Of a stretch of 34,183 nt of DNA, positions 7,102 to 14,932 are shown piece after piece (position 1 is the stretch's first letter; each line of letters opens with the position of its first letter). Source of the DNA: Dehalococcoidia bacterium (GTDB taxonomy: Bacteria; Chloroflexota; Dehalococcoidia; Tepidiformales; Tepidiformaceae); contig JAJEIT010000060.1 in assembly GCA_022827945.1 (NCBI GenBank), positions 1 to 34,183 on the forward strand, written 5' to 3'. The translations under genes were made by a program, and so were the position numbers. The notes beneath the pieces are model-generated. The model saw nothing but the letters and a program-made list of their open reading frames with translations, made no database searches and had not been told where the DNA came from.

Positions 7102-8274
7102 ATGGTCCTTCCAACTGCCGCCGCGCGAAGCCTCGGCACGGAGACGGCGTTCGAGGTGCTGGCGCGGGCGAACCGGCTCGCCGCCGACGGTCGCTCGATC
7201 ATCAACCTCGGAATCGGCCAGCCCGACTTCGCCACCCCCGACAACATCGTCGAGGCGGGGAAGCGAGCCCTCGCCGAGGGCAAGCACGGGTACACGCCGG
7301 GCGCCGGCATCCCCGAACTGCGCGAGGCCGTGGCCAGGGACCTGAAGCGCCGCCACGGGGCGGAGGTCGACCCGGAGACCGTGCTGATCACGCCGGGGGC
7401 GAAGCCGGTGATGTTCTTCGCCGCCCTGCTTATGGGAGAGCCCGGCGCGGAGATCATGTACCCCAACCCCGGCTTCCCCATCTACGAGTCGGTGATCCGC
7501 TTCTCCGGCGCGACGCCCATCCCGATCGAGCTGCATGAAGCCGACGGCTTCACGTTCGACCCGGACCAGGTGCTCGGGCAGATCAACGAACGCACCCGCC
7601 TGATCATTCTCAACAGCCCGGCGAATCCGACGGGCGGGGTGTACACGCGGGAGCAGGTCGAGCGCCTCGTTGAGGGGCTCGAACGCTGGCCCGACGTGGT
7701 CGTCCTCAGCGACGAGATCTACTCGCGCATCCTCTACGAGGGCCGCTCGCACATCTCCTGGCTCAACTACCCGCAGCTTCGCGACCGGCTGATCGTCCTG
7801 GACGGCTGGAGCAAGACCTATGCGATGACCGGCTGGCGGCTGGGCTACGGCGTCTTCCCGCCCGACCTCTTCCCGTTCGCCGAACGCCTCGCGATTAACA
7901 GCTACAGCTGCCCCAACGCCGCCACGCAGTACGCGGCGGTCGAAGCGCTCGAAGGTCCGCAGGAGGCCGTCGATGTGATGACGGCGGCGTTCGACGAGCG
8001 GCGCAAGGTAATCGTCGAGGAGCTCAACAGCGTGCCGGGGGTTAGTTGCGTGGACCCCGGCGGCGCGTTCTATGCCTTCCCCAATATCTCGGGGACCGGG
8101 ATCGAGGCCCGCACGCTCCAGGAGCGGCTGCTGGAGGAGGCGGGGGTGGCGGTGATCGCCGGGACCAGCTTCGGGCATCTCGGCGAGGGCTACTTGCGCT
8201 TTAGCTATGCCGCCTCGCTCGAGGAGATCGTCGAAGGGGTGGACCGCATGCGCACCCTGCTGGCGAACGGGTAG
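7102..8274 (+). CDS. class I/II pyridoxal-phosphate aminotransferase
   Basis: A 390-residue fold-type I PLP enzyme of the aspartate aminotransferase family. Visible landmarks are the N-terminal INLGIGQPDF, NSPANPTGGVYT (family Asn that contacts PLP), VVLSDEIYSRILYEG (Asp that pairs with the pyridine nitrogen), and DGWSKTYAMTGWRLGYG, in which K238 is the Schiff-base lysine. A C-terminal Arg in YLRFSYA probably holds the substrate carboxylate. It transfers amino groups between an amino acid and a 2-oxo acid; exact specificity is not readable. The start is ATG 7102, with GGAGG at 7091-7095 and a 6-nt spacer, preferred over the TTG at 7096 that abuts the ribosome site. Confidence 0.93.
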   Translation: MVLPTAAARSLGTETAFEVLARANRLAADGRSIINLGIGQPDFATPDNIVEAGKRALAEGKHGYTPGAGIPELREAVARDLKRRHGAEVDPETVLITPGAKPVMFFAALLMGEPGAEIMYPNPGFPIYESVIRFSGATPIPIELHEADGFTFDPDQVLGQINERTRLIILNSPANPTGGVYTREQVERLVEGLERWPDVVVLSDEIYSRILYEGRSHISWLNYPQLRDRLIVLDGWSKTYAMTGWRLGYGVFPPDLFPFAERLAINSYSCPNAATQYAAVEALEGPQEAVDVMTAAFDERRKVIVEELNSVPGVSCVDPGGAFYAFPNISGTGIEARTLQERLLEEAGVAVIAGTSFGHLGEGYLRFSYAASLEEIVEGVDRMRTLLANG

Positions 8275-8326
8275 CGAGGCAGCGGACGCCTTTACCCGCG
8301 GGCGTGCGAGGCGACGGCTTCCTGCC

Positions 8327-8339
8327 GTACCCTCGACGC
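8327..8339 (+). promoter_or_regulatory. candidate -10 element directly before the thioredoxin-fold gene (leaderless transcript?)
   Basis: GTACCCTCGACGC matches the 13-mer at 7058-7070 with one change. TACCCT is at 8328-8333, so a start site 7 nt later coincides with the A of the ATG at 8340. There is no Shine-Dalgarno sequence between them. A leaderless mRNA is the simplest reading, but it is unproven and no clear -35 is seen. Confidence 0.4.
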
Positions 8340-8663
8340 ATGACCGACGCAGCGAGGGCGGCGACCGTCGTGACCGTCTACCCAATGACCGGGCGGCAAC
8401 TCTTTCTCACCGTGCCGCACGCCATCTGCGAGGAGTGCGACCTCACGGTGCGGCTCGTCCAGCGGGTCGCTTCCGACCTGCCGCATGTCGAGGTCCGCAT
8501 CAAGCCCTGGTTCAACAACCTCTTCGACGCGCTGCGGCGCGGAGGCTGGCACCCGCCTGTCGTGACGATCGACGGCAAGGTCTCAACGCAGGGAGTCGTA
8601 CCCGACGAGGCAACGCTGCGGCGCGCCATCGAGGCCGCGCCGGCCCGCGCCGATGCGGGCTGA
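8340..8663 (+). CDS. thioredoxin-fold protein with CxxC motif
   Basis: A 107-residue protein. After a beta-strand (GRQLFLTVPHAI) comes C30-E-E-C33 at the start of a helix, as in thioredoxin and glutaredoxin active sites. Next come a second strand with VEVRIKPW and a probable cis-proline in HPPVVTIDG before the last strand. The fold and CxxC suggest a dithiol/disulfide or metal-binding role in the cytoplasm. The Glu-Glu dipeptide between the cysteines is unlike classical thioredoxin (Gly-Pro). The last 11 nt overlap the start of the acyltransferase gene, implying cotranscription. Upstream there is a candidate -10 element but no ribosome site. An earlier in-frame start at 8304 would cover that promoter and is less likely. 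Confidence 0.75.
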   Translation: MTDAARAATVVTVYPMTGRQLFLTVPHAICEECDLTVRLVQRVASDLPHVEVRIKPWFNNLFDALRRGGWHPPVVTIDGKVSTQGVVPDEATLRRAIEAAPARADAG

Positions 8664-9594
8664 CGCGGCCGTCGCCGTCGCGACCACCGCCGAGCGGGGT
8701 CCCCGAACGCTCCTCGGCAACTACTTCCGGGTCGGCTCCACTCGCGAGTGGCTGGGGGCGTGGGTTGCCGCGCTCATCCTCCTCGGCCCCGCAAGGCTTG
8801 CGCTGCAGCTGGCCGCGCTGCTGCCCGAGCGAGGACCGGCGCGCATCCGCCGGCGGGCGGCCTGCCGGGCTGTGGAGCGCTGGTGGGCGAGGCTGGCCGC
8901 CCGCCTCCTCGGCCTGCGGATCGACATCAACGGCCTCGAACACATCGAACCGGGCGAGCGGTACGTGGTCGCCTCACTGCACGAGGGCTTCGCCGACGGC
9001 CTCGGCCTGCTCCACCTCCCCCTCTCGCTCACGGCCGTCGCCCGGGACGAGCTCGCCACCTTCCCATGCCTGGGCCCGCAGCTCAGGCGGGGGCGACACC
9101 TCTTCATCCGGCCCGAGCACCCGCTCCAGAGCGCCCGCACGCTTTGTCGCGAGGCCCGCGCTGCTATCGACGACAGTGACAGCATCCTCCTCTTCCCGCA
9201 GGGCTCAATCCTCGGCATCGAGCTCGCGTTCCAGCCGGGGGCGTTCCACCTCGCGCGCCGCCTCGGGCGTCCGCTTCTCCCAGTCGTCGTGACTGGCGGC
9301 CACCGCGTGTGGGAGCACCCGTTCACTCCCACGTTGCGGGCCAACCAGTCGATGAGCGTCGCCGTGCTTCCTCCGATTCCCCCGGAGGAAGCCGTCGCCC
9401 AGCAACCGGCTATCGAGCGGGACATGAAGCGGCTCGCCCTGGCGAGCAAGACGCCTCCCCGCCACTTCGACCCGGGTCGCGACGGCTACTGGGACGACTA
9501 CCGCTACGACATCGACCCCAATTTCCCGGACCTCGCCCGCCGCGTAGCGAACCATCGTCGTGACACCGTGGGCGCCCACGCCCACCGGCCCTGA
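8653..9594 (+). CDS. PlsC-like 1-acylglycerol-phosphate acyltransferase family protein
   Basis: A 313-residue protein with a hydrophobic N-terminal segment (LGAWVAALILLGPARLALQL). It carries the acyltransferase motifs: H110-E-G-F-A-D115 (HX4D catalytic dyad), FIRPE (motif II-like), LLFPQGS (motif III, usually FPEG) and LLPVVVTGG (motif IV). Family members move a fatty acyl chain onto lysophospholipids at the inner membrane face. The Glu-to-Gln change in motif III sits at a substrate-binding position and may alter the acceptor. The C-terminus (RDGYWDDYRYDIDPNF) is an acidic aromatic tail I do not recognise. It begins inside the thioredoxin-fold gene and converges on the class III aminotransferase with a 19-bp gap and no visible terminator. 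Confidence 0.85.
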   Translation: MRADAAVAVATTAERGPRTLLGNYFRVGSTREWLGAWVAALILLGPARLALQLAALLPERGPARIRRRAACRAVERWWARLAARLLGLRIDINGLEHIEPGERYVVASLHEGFADGLGLLHLPLSLTAVARDELATFPCLGPQLRRGRHLFIRPEHPLQSARTLCREARAAIDDSDSILLFPQGSILGIELAFQPGAFHLARRLGRPLLPVVVTGGHRVWEHPFTPTLRANQSMSVAVLPPIPPEEAVAQQPAIERDMKRLALASKTPPRHFDPGRDGYWDDYRYDIDPNFPDLARRVANHRRDTVGAHAHRP

Positions 9595-9613
9595 AAGACC
9601 CAGAGACCGAGCG

Positions 9614-10933
9614 CTAGGCAGGCTGCTCCGGATGCGCCGCGGAACGGATGGCCCGGTCGAGCATCGCCAGGCCTTCGGTGACTTCGGCGGGGGTGATGGA
9701 GAGGGGCGGGGCGATGCGGAGCACGTTGCGGTGGAGGCCGCCTTTCCCGACAAGCAGGCCCTCGGCCCTGGCCGCCTGGAGCACACCGTCGGCCAGTTCG
9801 GGAAGGGGGTCGAGCGAGCCGGGAGCGGCGAACTCGACGCCGATCATCAGGCCCTTGCCCCGGACCTCGGCGACCTCGGCGACATCCTCGGCGAGGCGCT
9901 CAATCCCGTCCTGGAGGGCACGGCCCTGCACGCGCGCGTTCTCCTGGAGGTCCTGCTCGAACAGCACTTCCAGGTTCGCCAGGGCCGCCGTCGCGGCAAG
10001 CGGGTTGCCGCCGAACGTGGAGAGGGAGTTGGCCGGCAGGCAGTCGACAACGTCCGCGCGACCGACGACGCCGGCGATGGCGACGCCGTTGCCGAGCCCC
10101 TTCGCGAAGGTGAGGAGGTCGGGGACGATCCCATGCACCTGGTGCCCCCAGAAGTGGTCACCGGTGCGGCCCCAGCCCGTCTGCACCTCGTCGGCGACAA
10201 AGAGGATGCCGTGCTCGTCCAGCACCTGCTTGAGGGCGCCGAAGTAGCCGTCGGGAGGGACGACGAAGCCGCCGACGCCCTGGATGGGCTCGGCGATCAT
10301 CGCGGCGACGTCGCCGGCGGTGGCGACGTCGAGGAGGTCGCGGAGGTCGTCGACACAGGCCTCCACGAACTCGTCCTCAGGGAGGCCGCCGAAGGGTGAA
10401 CGCAGCCGGTAGCCGCTGTGGACGTAGGTGACGTTGAACGGGCTCAGGGCGGTGGCAGACCAGGAGGCGTTGCCGGTGACGGCAACAGTCGAGTGCGACT
10501 TGCCGTGATAGCTGTTCCGCAGGGCGAGGATCTGATCGGATGAGCGGAACTGGGTCGCCATCATCAGGGCGGCGTCGTTGGCCTCGCTGCCCGAGTTCGT
10601 GAAGAACACCTTCGCGTCGGGGATGCCGGAGAGCTCGGCGATGCGCTCGGCCAGCTCGATCTGCGGCTCGATGAGGTAGAGCGTGCTCGTGTGGAGCATG
10701 CGGGCCGCCTGGTCCTGGATGGCCTCGACAACGCGGGGGACGCGGTAGCCGGTCATGGTGGTGAGGATGCCGCCGAAGAAGTCGAGGTAGCGATTCCCCT
10801 CGGCATCGACAACGTGCCGGCCCTCGCCATCGACGAGCGCGATGGGGTCGTCGTAGTAGAGGGTCATCCAGGAGGGCATCACGCCCCGATGTCGCGCCAA
10901 CAGGTCAGCGTGGCGGCCCACGCGCGGCTCCAT
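9614..10933 (-). CDS. class III (omega-type) PLP aminotransferase
   Basis: A 439-residue class III aminotransferase. Landmarks are VDAEGNRYLDFFGGI near the N-terminus, FFTNSGSEANDAALMMA (phosphate-binding cup), NSYHGKSH, MIAEPIQGVGGFVVPP, ILFVADEVQTGWGRTG (Asp for the PLP ring), and TFAKGLGNG with Schiff-base K278. STFGGNPLAAT follows. Relatives act on ornithine, 4-aminobutyrate, beta-alanine:pyruvate or alanine:glyoxylate pairs. The sequence cannot choose among these, although the overall look is close to alanine-glyoxylate or GABA-type enzymes. The start ATG 10933 (MEPRVGRHADLLARHRG) is preferred over the far upstream in-frame start at 11068, which would run into the divergent amidase gene. 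The ribosome site is weak. Confidence 0.9.
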   Translation of the reverse strand: MEPRVGRHADLLARHRGVMPSWMTLYYDDPIALVDGEGRHVVDAEGNRYLDFFGGILTTMTGYRVPRVVEAIQDQAARMLHTSTLYLIEPQIELAERIAELSGIPDAKVFFTNSGSEANDAALMMATQFRSSDQILALRNSYHGKSHSTVAVTGNASWSATALSPFNVTYVHSGYRLRSPFGGLPEDEFVEACVDDLRDLLDVATAGDVAAMIAEPIQGVGGFVVPPDGYFGALKQVLDEHGILFVADEVQTGWGRTGDHFWGHQVHGIVPDLLTFAKGLGNGVAIAGVVGRADVVDCLPANSLSTFGGNPLAATAALANLEVLFEQDLQENARVQGRALQDGIERLAEDVAEVAEVRGKGLMIGVEFAAPGSLDPLPELADGVLQAARAEGLLVGKGGLHRNVLRIAPPLSITPAEVTEGLAMLDRAIRSAAHPEQPA

Positions 10934-11002
10934 CCCGAGGTATCGGCTCGGGGGGAAGATACGCCGCAGGCTCGCCGCGTGTCTTGCCGAGACCAGAGGC
11001 GC

Positions 11003-11031
11003 TTGGCACGTCCGGGCGGCGGGGCTAGGGT
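11003..11031 (+). promoter_or_regulatory. sigma-70-type promoter of the amidase gene
   Basis: TTGGCA (11003-11008) and TAGGGT (11026-11031) are separated by exactly 17 nt. This is the best -35/-10 pair I found in the window. Transcription should begin near 11038, followed by GGAGG at 11041 and the ATG at 11053, so the leader is only about 15 nt. Confidence 0.5.
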
Positions 11032-11052
11032 GCGGGCATCGGAGGGTTCGTG

Positions 11053-12462
11053 ATGACGCAGGCCACAAGCACGAGATACGACCCAGCGACCTACGAACCC
11101 CTGACCTTTCACGACGCGGCCCGCCGGTTCCGGACGGGCGACGACACGCCCCGGGACTACCTCGAACGCTGCCTGGCGACGATCGACGAACGCGAGCCGG
11201 TCGTGCAGGCGTTCGCCCACCTCAACCGGGAACCGGCGCGGGCCGCCGCGGACGCGAGCACCGCTCGGTGGGCGGCAGGCGAGCCGCGCTCGCCGATCGA
11301 CGGTATGCCGGTGGGCATCAAGGACCTGCTCGAGACGAAGGACATGCCCACCGAGTACGGCTGCGAGGCGTTTCGGGGGAACTTTCCCCGGCGCGACAAC
11401 GCGGCCGTCTGGGCACTGCGGCAGGCGGGCGCGGTCATCCTCGGGAAGACGATCACGGCCGAGCTGGGAGGCGCCCATCCCGGACCCACGACCAACCCGT
11501 TCGACCCGCGACGCTCGCCCGGGGGCTCGTCCTCCGGCTCGGCGGCAGGGGTGGCGGCGCACATGTTCCCGGCGGCGCTCGGCACGCAGGTCGGCGGTTC
11601 GATCATCCGGCCGGCCGGGTACTGCGGGAACGTCGCGCTCAAGCCGACGCAGGGCGGCATCAACCGCGGCGAGCGCCAGGTGACCAGCATGAGCACCCAC
11701 GGCGTCCATGCAGGCTGCATCGAGGACATGTGGCAGGTCGCGATCGAGATTGCGCGGCGGGCGGGCGGCGACCGGGGGGCGCGGGGGCTGGAGGGACCCT
11801 CGACCACGCCGGAACCGGTCAGGCCCGAGCGGCTGATCGTGCTGGAGACGCAGGGCTGGGCGGAGCTGCACGACGCCAGCAAGGGGGGCTTCGCGGCCGT
11901 GCTCGACCAGCTTCGCGGGCTGGGCGTCGAGCTCCTGAACCGCCGGCACGACCCCTTTGTCGAGTCGCTCGAAGGCGCCATCGGCAACGCCCGCGAAGTG
12001 TGCAACGCGATCACGGGCTGGGAGAACCGCTGGGCGACGCGGAACCTCGTCGACCAGCAACCGGACGGGGTGAGCGAGCGGGCGAAGGAGGTGCTCGATG
12101 CGGCGGAGGCCATGACGGTGGATGACTACCGGGCGTTGCTGTTCGCGCGGGACGTTGCGCAGGAAGCACACGCGGCTCTCGCCGGGTCCGCCGACGCGGT
12201 CATCACGCTCTCGTGCCCGGGACCGGCGCACGTCTGGCTGGGCGACGAGCCGGGGGTTCCGCTTGCCCCGCGCCCGACCGGCGACCCGGTGTTCAACTTC
12301 CCGAGCTCGATGTTGTTCGCGCCGGCGGTGAGCATGCCGCTGATGAGCGTCGGTGGGATGCCCGTCGGGGTGCAGATCTTCGGCCAGCAGCACGACGACG
12401 CGGCGATGACCTCGATCGCGCGCTGGCTGCTCGGGGCCGTGACGCCGGTCGTCGTGGACTAA
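11053..12462 (+). CDS. amidase-signature family hydrolase
   Basis: A 469-residue amidase-signature enzyme with a complete Ser-cisSer-Lys triad: K90 in GIKDLLE, cis-Ser S159 in RSPGGSSSGSAAG, and nucleophile S183 in GTQVGGSIIRPAGYCG. The family hydrolyses amides, including GatA-like and xenobiotic amidases. There are no GatB/C neighbours, so this is a stand-alone catabolic amidase, probably cytoplasmic (no signal peptide). In many relatives the segment before GGS reads DTGGS; here it is TQVGGS, which may affect specificity. The start is ATG 11053 with GGAGG at 11041-11045; a GTG immediately before it is also possible. The final 4 nt overlap the end of the epoxide hydrolase gene on the other strand. 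Confidence 0.92.
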   Translation: MTQATSTRYDPATYEPLTFHDAARRFRTGDDTPRDYLERCLATIDEREPVVQAFAHLNREPARAAADASTARWAAGEPRSPIDGMPVGIKDLLETKDMPTEYGCEAFRGNFPRRDNAAVWALRQAGAVILGKTITAELGGAHPGPTTNPFDPRRSPGGSSSGSAAGVAAHMFPAALGTQVGGSIIRPAGYCGNVALKPTQGGINRGERQVTSMSTHGVHAGCIEDMWQVAIEIARRAGGDRGARGLEGPSTTPEPVRPERLIVLETQGWAELHDASKGGFAAVLDQLRGLGVELLNRRHDPFVESLEGAIGNAREVCNAITGWENRWATRNLVDQQPDGVSERAKEVLDAAEAMTVDDYRALLFARDVAQEAHAALAGSADAVITLSCPGPAHVWLGDEPGVPLAPRPTGDPVFNFPSSMLFAPAVSMPLMSVGGMPVGVQIFGQQHDDAAMTSIARWLLGAVTPVVVD

Positions 12463-13685
12463 CGCAGGGGCCTGAAGAACTCGACGACGTCCTTCACGAA
12501 GAGGTCGGGCTCCTCGGCGGCGGGGAAGTGGCCGCCGCGCTCCTGCTTGCGCCAGTGCGTGAGGTTGTTGTTCGCCTCGACCATCTTGCGGGGGGCGAAC
12601 ACCATCTCGCGCGGGAAGCCGGGGACGCCGACCGGCACCTCGATGGCGGGCGTGCGCTCATGGGCGCGGTCCCAGGGCGTGCGGAAGACGTGCCAGTACC
12701 AGCGGGCGGACGTGACGTAGCTCTCGGTGAGCCAGTAGATGCTGACGAGATCGAGCAGGAACTTCCGCGAGGGCACCTGGTCGGGACCGCCGCGGTTGTC
12801 GCTCCAGTTGTAGCGCTTCTCGATGAGCCAGGCGGCGAGCCCGACGGGCGAGTCGTGGAGGGCGTAGGCGAAGGTCTGCGGATCGGTGGTGTGGACGGCA
12901 ACATGGGCGAGGGCGGTGGTCCAGCGGTCGTCCATCATGTCCCAGGACCACTGCTCATCGGGCTCGAAGTCATCACGGCTGAGCCGCGACGTAGGGCCGT
13001 CCAGGGTCCGGCGCAGGCCGAGGAGGCTACCCGGCTTCTGGTTGCCGGTTCCGGACCCTCCCGCCCCGCCCAGCATCGGGGCGATGCTGACGTGGATACC
13101 GACGACGCGGTCGCCGTACTTGTGGCCGAGCTGGGCGCTGATGCCGGCGCCGAAGTCGCCGCCCGCCGCTGCGAAACGGTCGTAGCCAAGCACGTCAGAC
13201 ATAAGCGTGGCCCAGAGGTCGGCGGTCCACTGGGTCTGGACGCCGTCGACGGTAAGGGGCGTGGAGAAGCCGAAGCCGGGCAGGGAGGGCGCGACCACAT
13301 CGAAGGAATCGGCCGGGTCCCCGCCAAAGGCAGCGGGGTCGGTGAGCCTGCGCGTGGCCTCCTTCCAGTCCCAGAAGCTCCAGGGCCAGCCGTGGGTAAG
13401 GATGATGGGGAGCGGATTCGGCCCCTTTCCCCGCTCGTACATGAAGTGGATGGGGATGCCATCAAGGGTGACGCGGTAGTTGCCGAAGCTGTTGATCTCG
13501 GCCTCGGTCTCGCGCCAGTCGTACTCCTGCCACGACTCGACGAACGACTCGAGGTACGTGCGCGGCACACCGTAGCGCCAGTCCTCGTTGTTGAAGTCGG
13601 CAGGCCAGCGGATACGTCGCAGGCGGGCCTGGAGGTCCTCCAGCGCCTCATCCGGGATAGCGACGTTGAACGGCTCGGGCGGCAT
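12459..13685 (-). CDS. epoxide hydrolase (EHN plus alpha/beta-hydrolase)
   Basis: A 408-residue protein of the microsomal-type epoxide hydrolase family. The N-terminal EHN domain (PFNVAIPDEALEDLQARLRR) is followed by ILTHGWPWSFWDW (HGWP oxyanion motif). SLPGFGFSTPL and the nucleophile D177 in GGDFGAGIS come next. A cap region with paired tyrosines follows, and the catalytic His386 is in GGHFPAAEEPDLF. It opens epoxides to diols through an Asp ester intermediate, and could detoxify or process P450 products made by the nearby gene. It lies 12 bp downstream of the dehydrogenase gene on the same strand with a GAGGGGAGGA ribosome site, so the two are probably cotranscribed. Confidence 0.93.
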   Translation of the reverse strand: MPPEPFNVAIPDEALEDLQARLRRIRWPADFNNEDWRYGVPRTYLESFVESWQEYDWRETEAEINSFGNYRVTLDGIPIHFMYERGKGPNPLPIILTHGWPWSFWDWKEATRRLTDPAAFGGDPADSFDVVAPSLPGFGFSTPLTVDGVQTQWTADLWATLMSDVLGYDRFAAAGGDFGAGISAQLGHKYGDRVVGIHVSIAPMLGGAGGSGTGNQKPGSLLGLRRTLDGPTSRLSRDDFEPDEQWSWDMMDDRWTTALAHVAVHTTDPQTFAYALHDSPVGLAAWLIEKRYNWSDNRGGPDQVPSRKFLLDLVSIYWLTESYVTSARWYWHVFRTPWDRAHERTPAIEVPVGVPGFPREMVFAPRKMVEANNNLTHWRKQERGGHFPAAEEPDLFVKDVVEFFRPLR

Positions 13686-13697
13686 TTCGTCCTCCCC

Positions 13698-14741
13698 TCA
13701 GGCGCTACCACCGGTGTCGACGAGCACCTTGCAGTTGAGCTGGTCGCCGGCGGTGATGCGGGCGATCTCCTCGGGCAGTTCCCCCAGGTCCACGGTCCGG
13801 GTGACGAGCGGGGTCGTGTCGATGGAGCCGCTTCCGAAGGCGTCGAGCGTCTCCTGGAAGTCCTCGCGGGTGTAGGCCACCGAGAACTTGATGGTGAGGG
13901 CCTTGTTGATCCCGACGACGGGCATGAAGCGGTCCTCTTCCATGCAGACGCCGACGACGATGATCCTCCCGCGGGGCTTCACGGCGTCCATCGCCTGACG
14001 GATGATGCCGGGGATCCCCACGCAGTCGATGACAACGTCCGGTCCTCCGTCGAGCCCGGCTTCGAGGTCGGAGTCGAATCCGTCCGCGGCCGGATCGAGG
14101 ACGACGTCGGCGCCGAGCGAGGCCGCGAGATCACGGCGGAGGGCCACGGGATCGCTGACCGCGACGAGCTCCACACCGTCGTGCTTCAGCCACATCAGGG
14201 CCATGAGTCCGATCGGGCCGGCGCCCATGATGAGGACGCGATCGCCCGCTTCCGCCTCGGCCTCGTGGGTCGCGTGGCGAGCAACGGAGCAGGGCTCGGT
14301 GGTAGCCCCTACCTCGACGCTGACGTTGTCGGGGACGGGGAGGAGGGTCGGCTCCCAGAGCACCATGTAGTCGGCGAAGGCGCCGTTCAGCTCGGAGCTG
14401 TAGGCGCTGGCCATCCGTGGCGGAAGCGGGCGGTCGGTCTCTCCGGCGGGAGCTTTCACGACGCGGTCGCCGGGGGACCACTCGGAGACATCCGGGCCAA
14501 CCTCAACAACCTCGGCGACGAACTCGTGGCCCATCACCATGCCGTCGTTCAGGTCGGCCTTCTCGTACCAGGAGGTGTGGCCGGTCTCCTCGATGATGGA
14601 TTCGAGGTGGGCGGCGGCGTGAACGTCGGAGGCGCATATCCCGGCTGCCAGGACGCGAACGAGCACCTCGCCCGAGCCGGGGGTGGGCCGGGGCCACTCC
14701 TCCACGGTGAGCGTGGTTCCCCTCAATACCATTGCCTGCAT
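13698..14741 (-). CDS. zinc-binding medium-chain alcohol dehydrogenase
   Basis: A 347-residue MDR-family NAD(P)-dependent dehydrogenase. Catalytic zinc ligands are present: C36 in AGICASD (with D39) and H72-E73 in MGHEF, with a TEPCSVA segment (E149/C151) for the last ligand. The nucleotide site is GAGPIGLMAL, followed by an Asp (VSDP) that favours NAD over NADP. The four-cysteine structural zinc lobe of classical alcohol dehydrogenases is missing, and an extended region (ESIIEETGHTSWYEKADLND) sits before GHE. It oxidises an alcohol or diol; a product of the cotranscribed epoxide hydrolase is an obvious but unproven candidate. It is divergent from the P450 gene across 191 bp, where a TAGGCT (14783-14788, minus) may be its -10. 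Confidence 0.9.
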   Translation of the reverse strand: MQAMVLRGTTLTVEEWPRPTPGSGEVLVRVLAAGICASDVHAAAHLESIIEETGHTSWYEKADLNDGMVMGHEFVAEVVEVGPDVSEWSPGDRVVKAPAGETDRPLPPRMASAYSSELNGAFADYMVLWEPTLLPVPDNVSVEVGATTEPCSVARHATHEAEAEAGDRVLIMGAGPIGLMALMWLKHDGVELVAVSDPVALRRDLAASLGADVVLDPAADGFDSDLEAGLDGGPDVVIDCVGIPGIIRQAMDAVKPRGRIIVVGVCMEEDRFMPVVGINKALTIKFSVAYTREDFQETLDAFGSGSIDTTPLVTRTVDLGELPEEIARITAGDQLNCKVLVDTGGSA

Positions 14742-14855
14742 GTCGGGACCTCCTCCGGTCGCGCCCGCTGGGGATGGCGGTAAGCCTAGTCCTTTGCGCG
14801 GGCCTCGTGATCGGGGAGGCGCGCATCAGGGAACCAACGGGGGTGGCTCAGCCAG

Positions 14856-14861
14856 TAGACT
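14856..14861 (+). promoter_or_regulatory. candidate -10 (TAGACT) of the P450 operon
   Basis: TAGACT lies about 70 nt before the P450 start within the divergent 191-bp spacer. The TAnnnT match is fair, but no -35 hexamer is evident, so an activator may be needed. It is listed because the long operon downstream must start in this spacer. Confidence 0.25.
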
Positions 14862-14932
14862 GCGCGCACTCTGGACAATCTGGGCCGGCGTCCGCCGGTC
14901 ACGAAGATCCGCCGACCGGGCAAGGAGGGCGT

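Noticed and set aside
12213-14783. An 856-codon plus-strand open frame
   Set aside because: It runs antisense through the epoxide hydrolase and dehydrogenase genes, both of which have full catalytic motifs. Its translation is Gly/Asp/Arg-rich with no domain.
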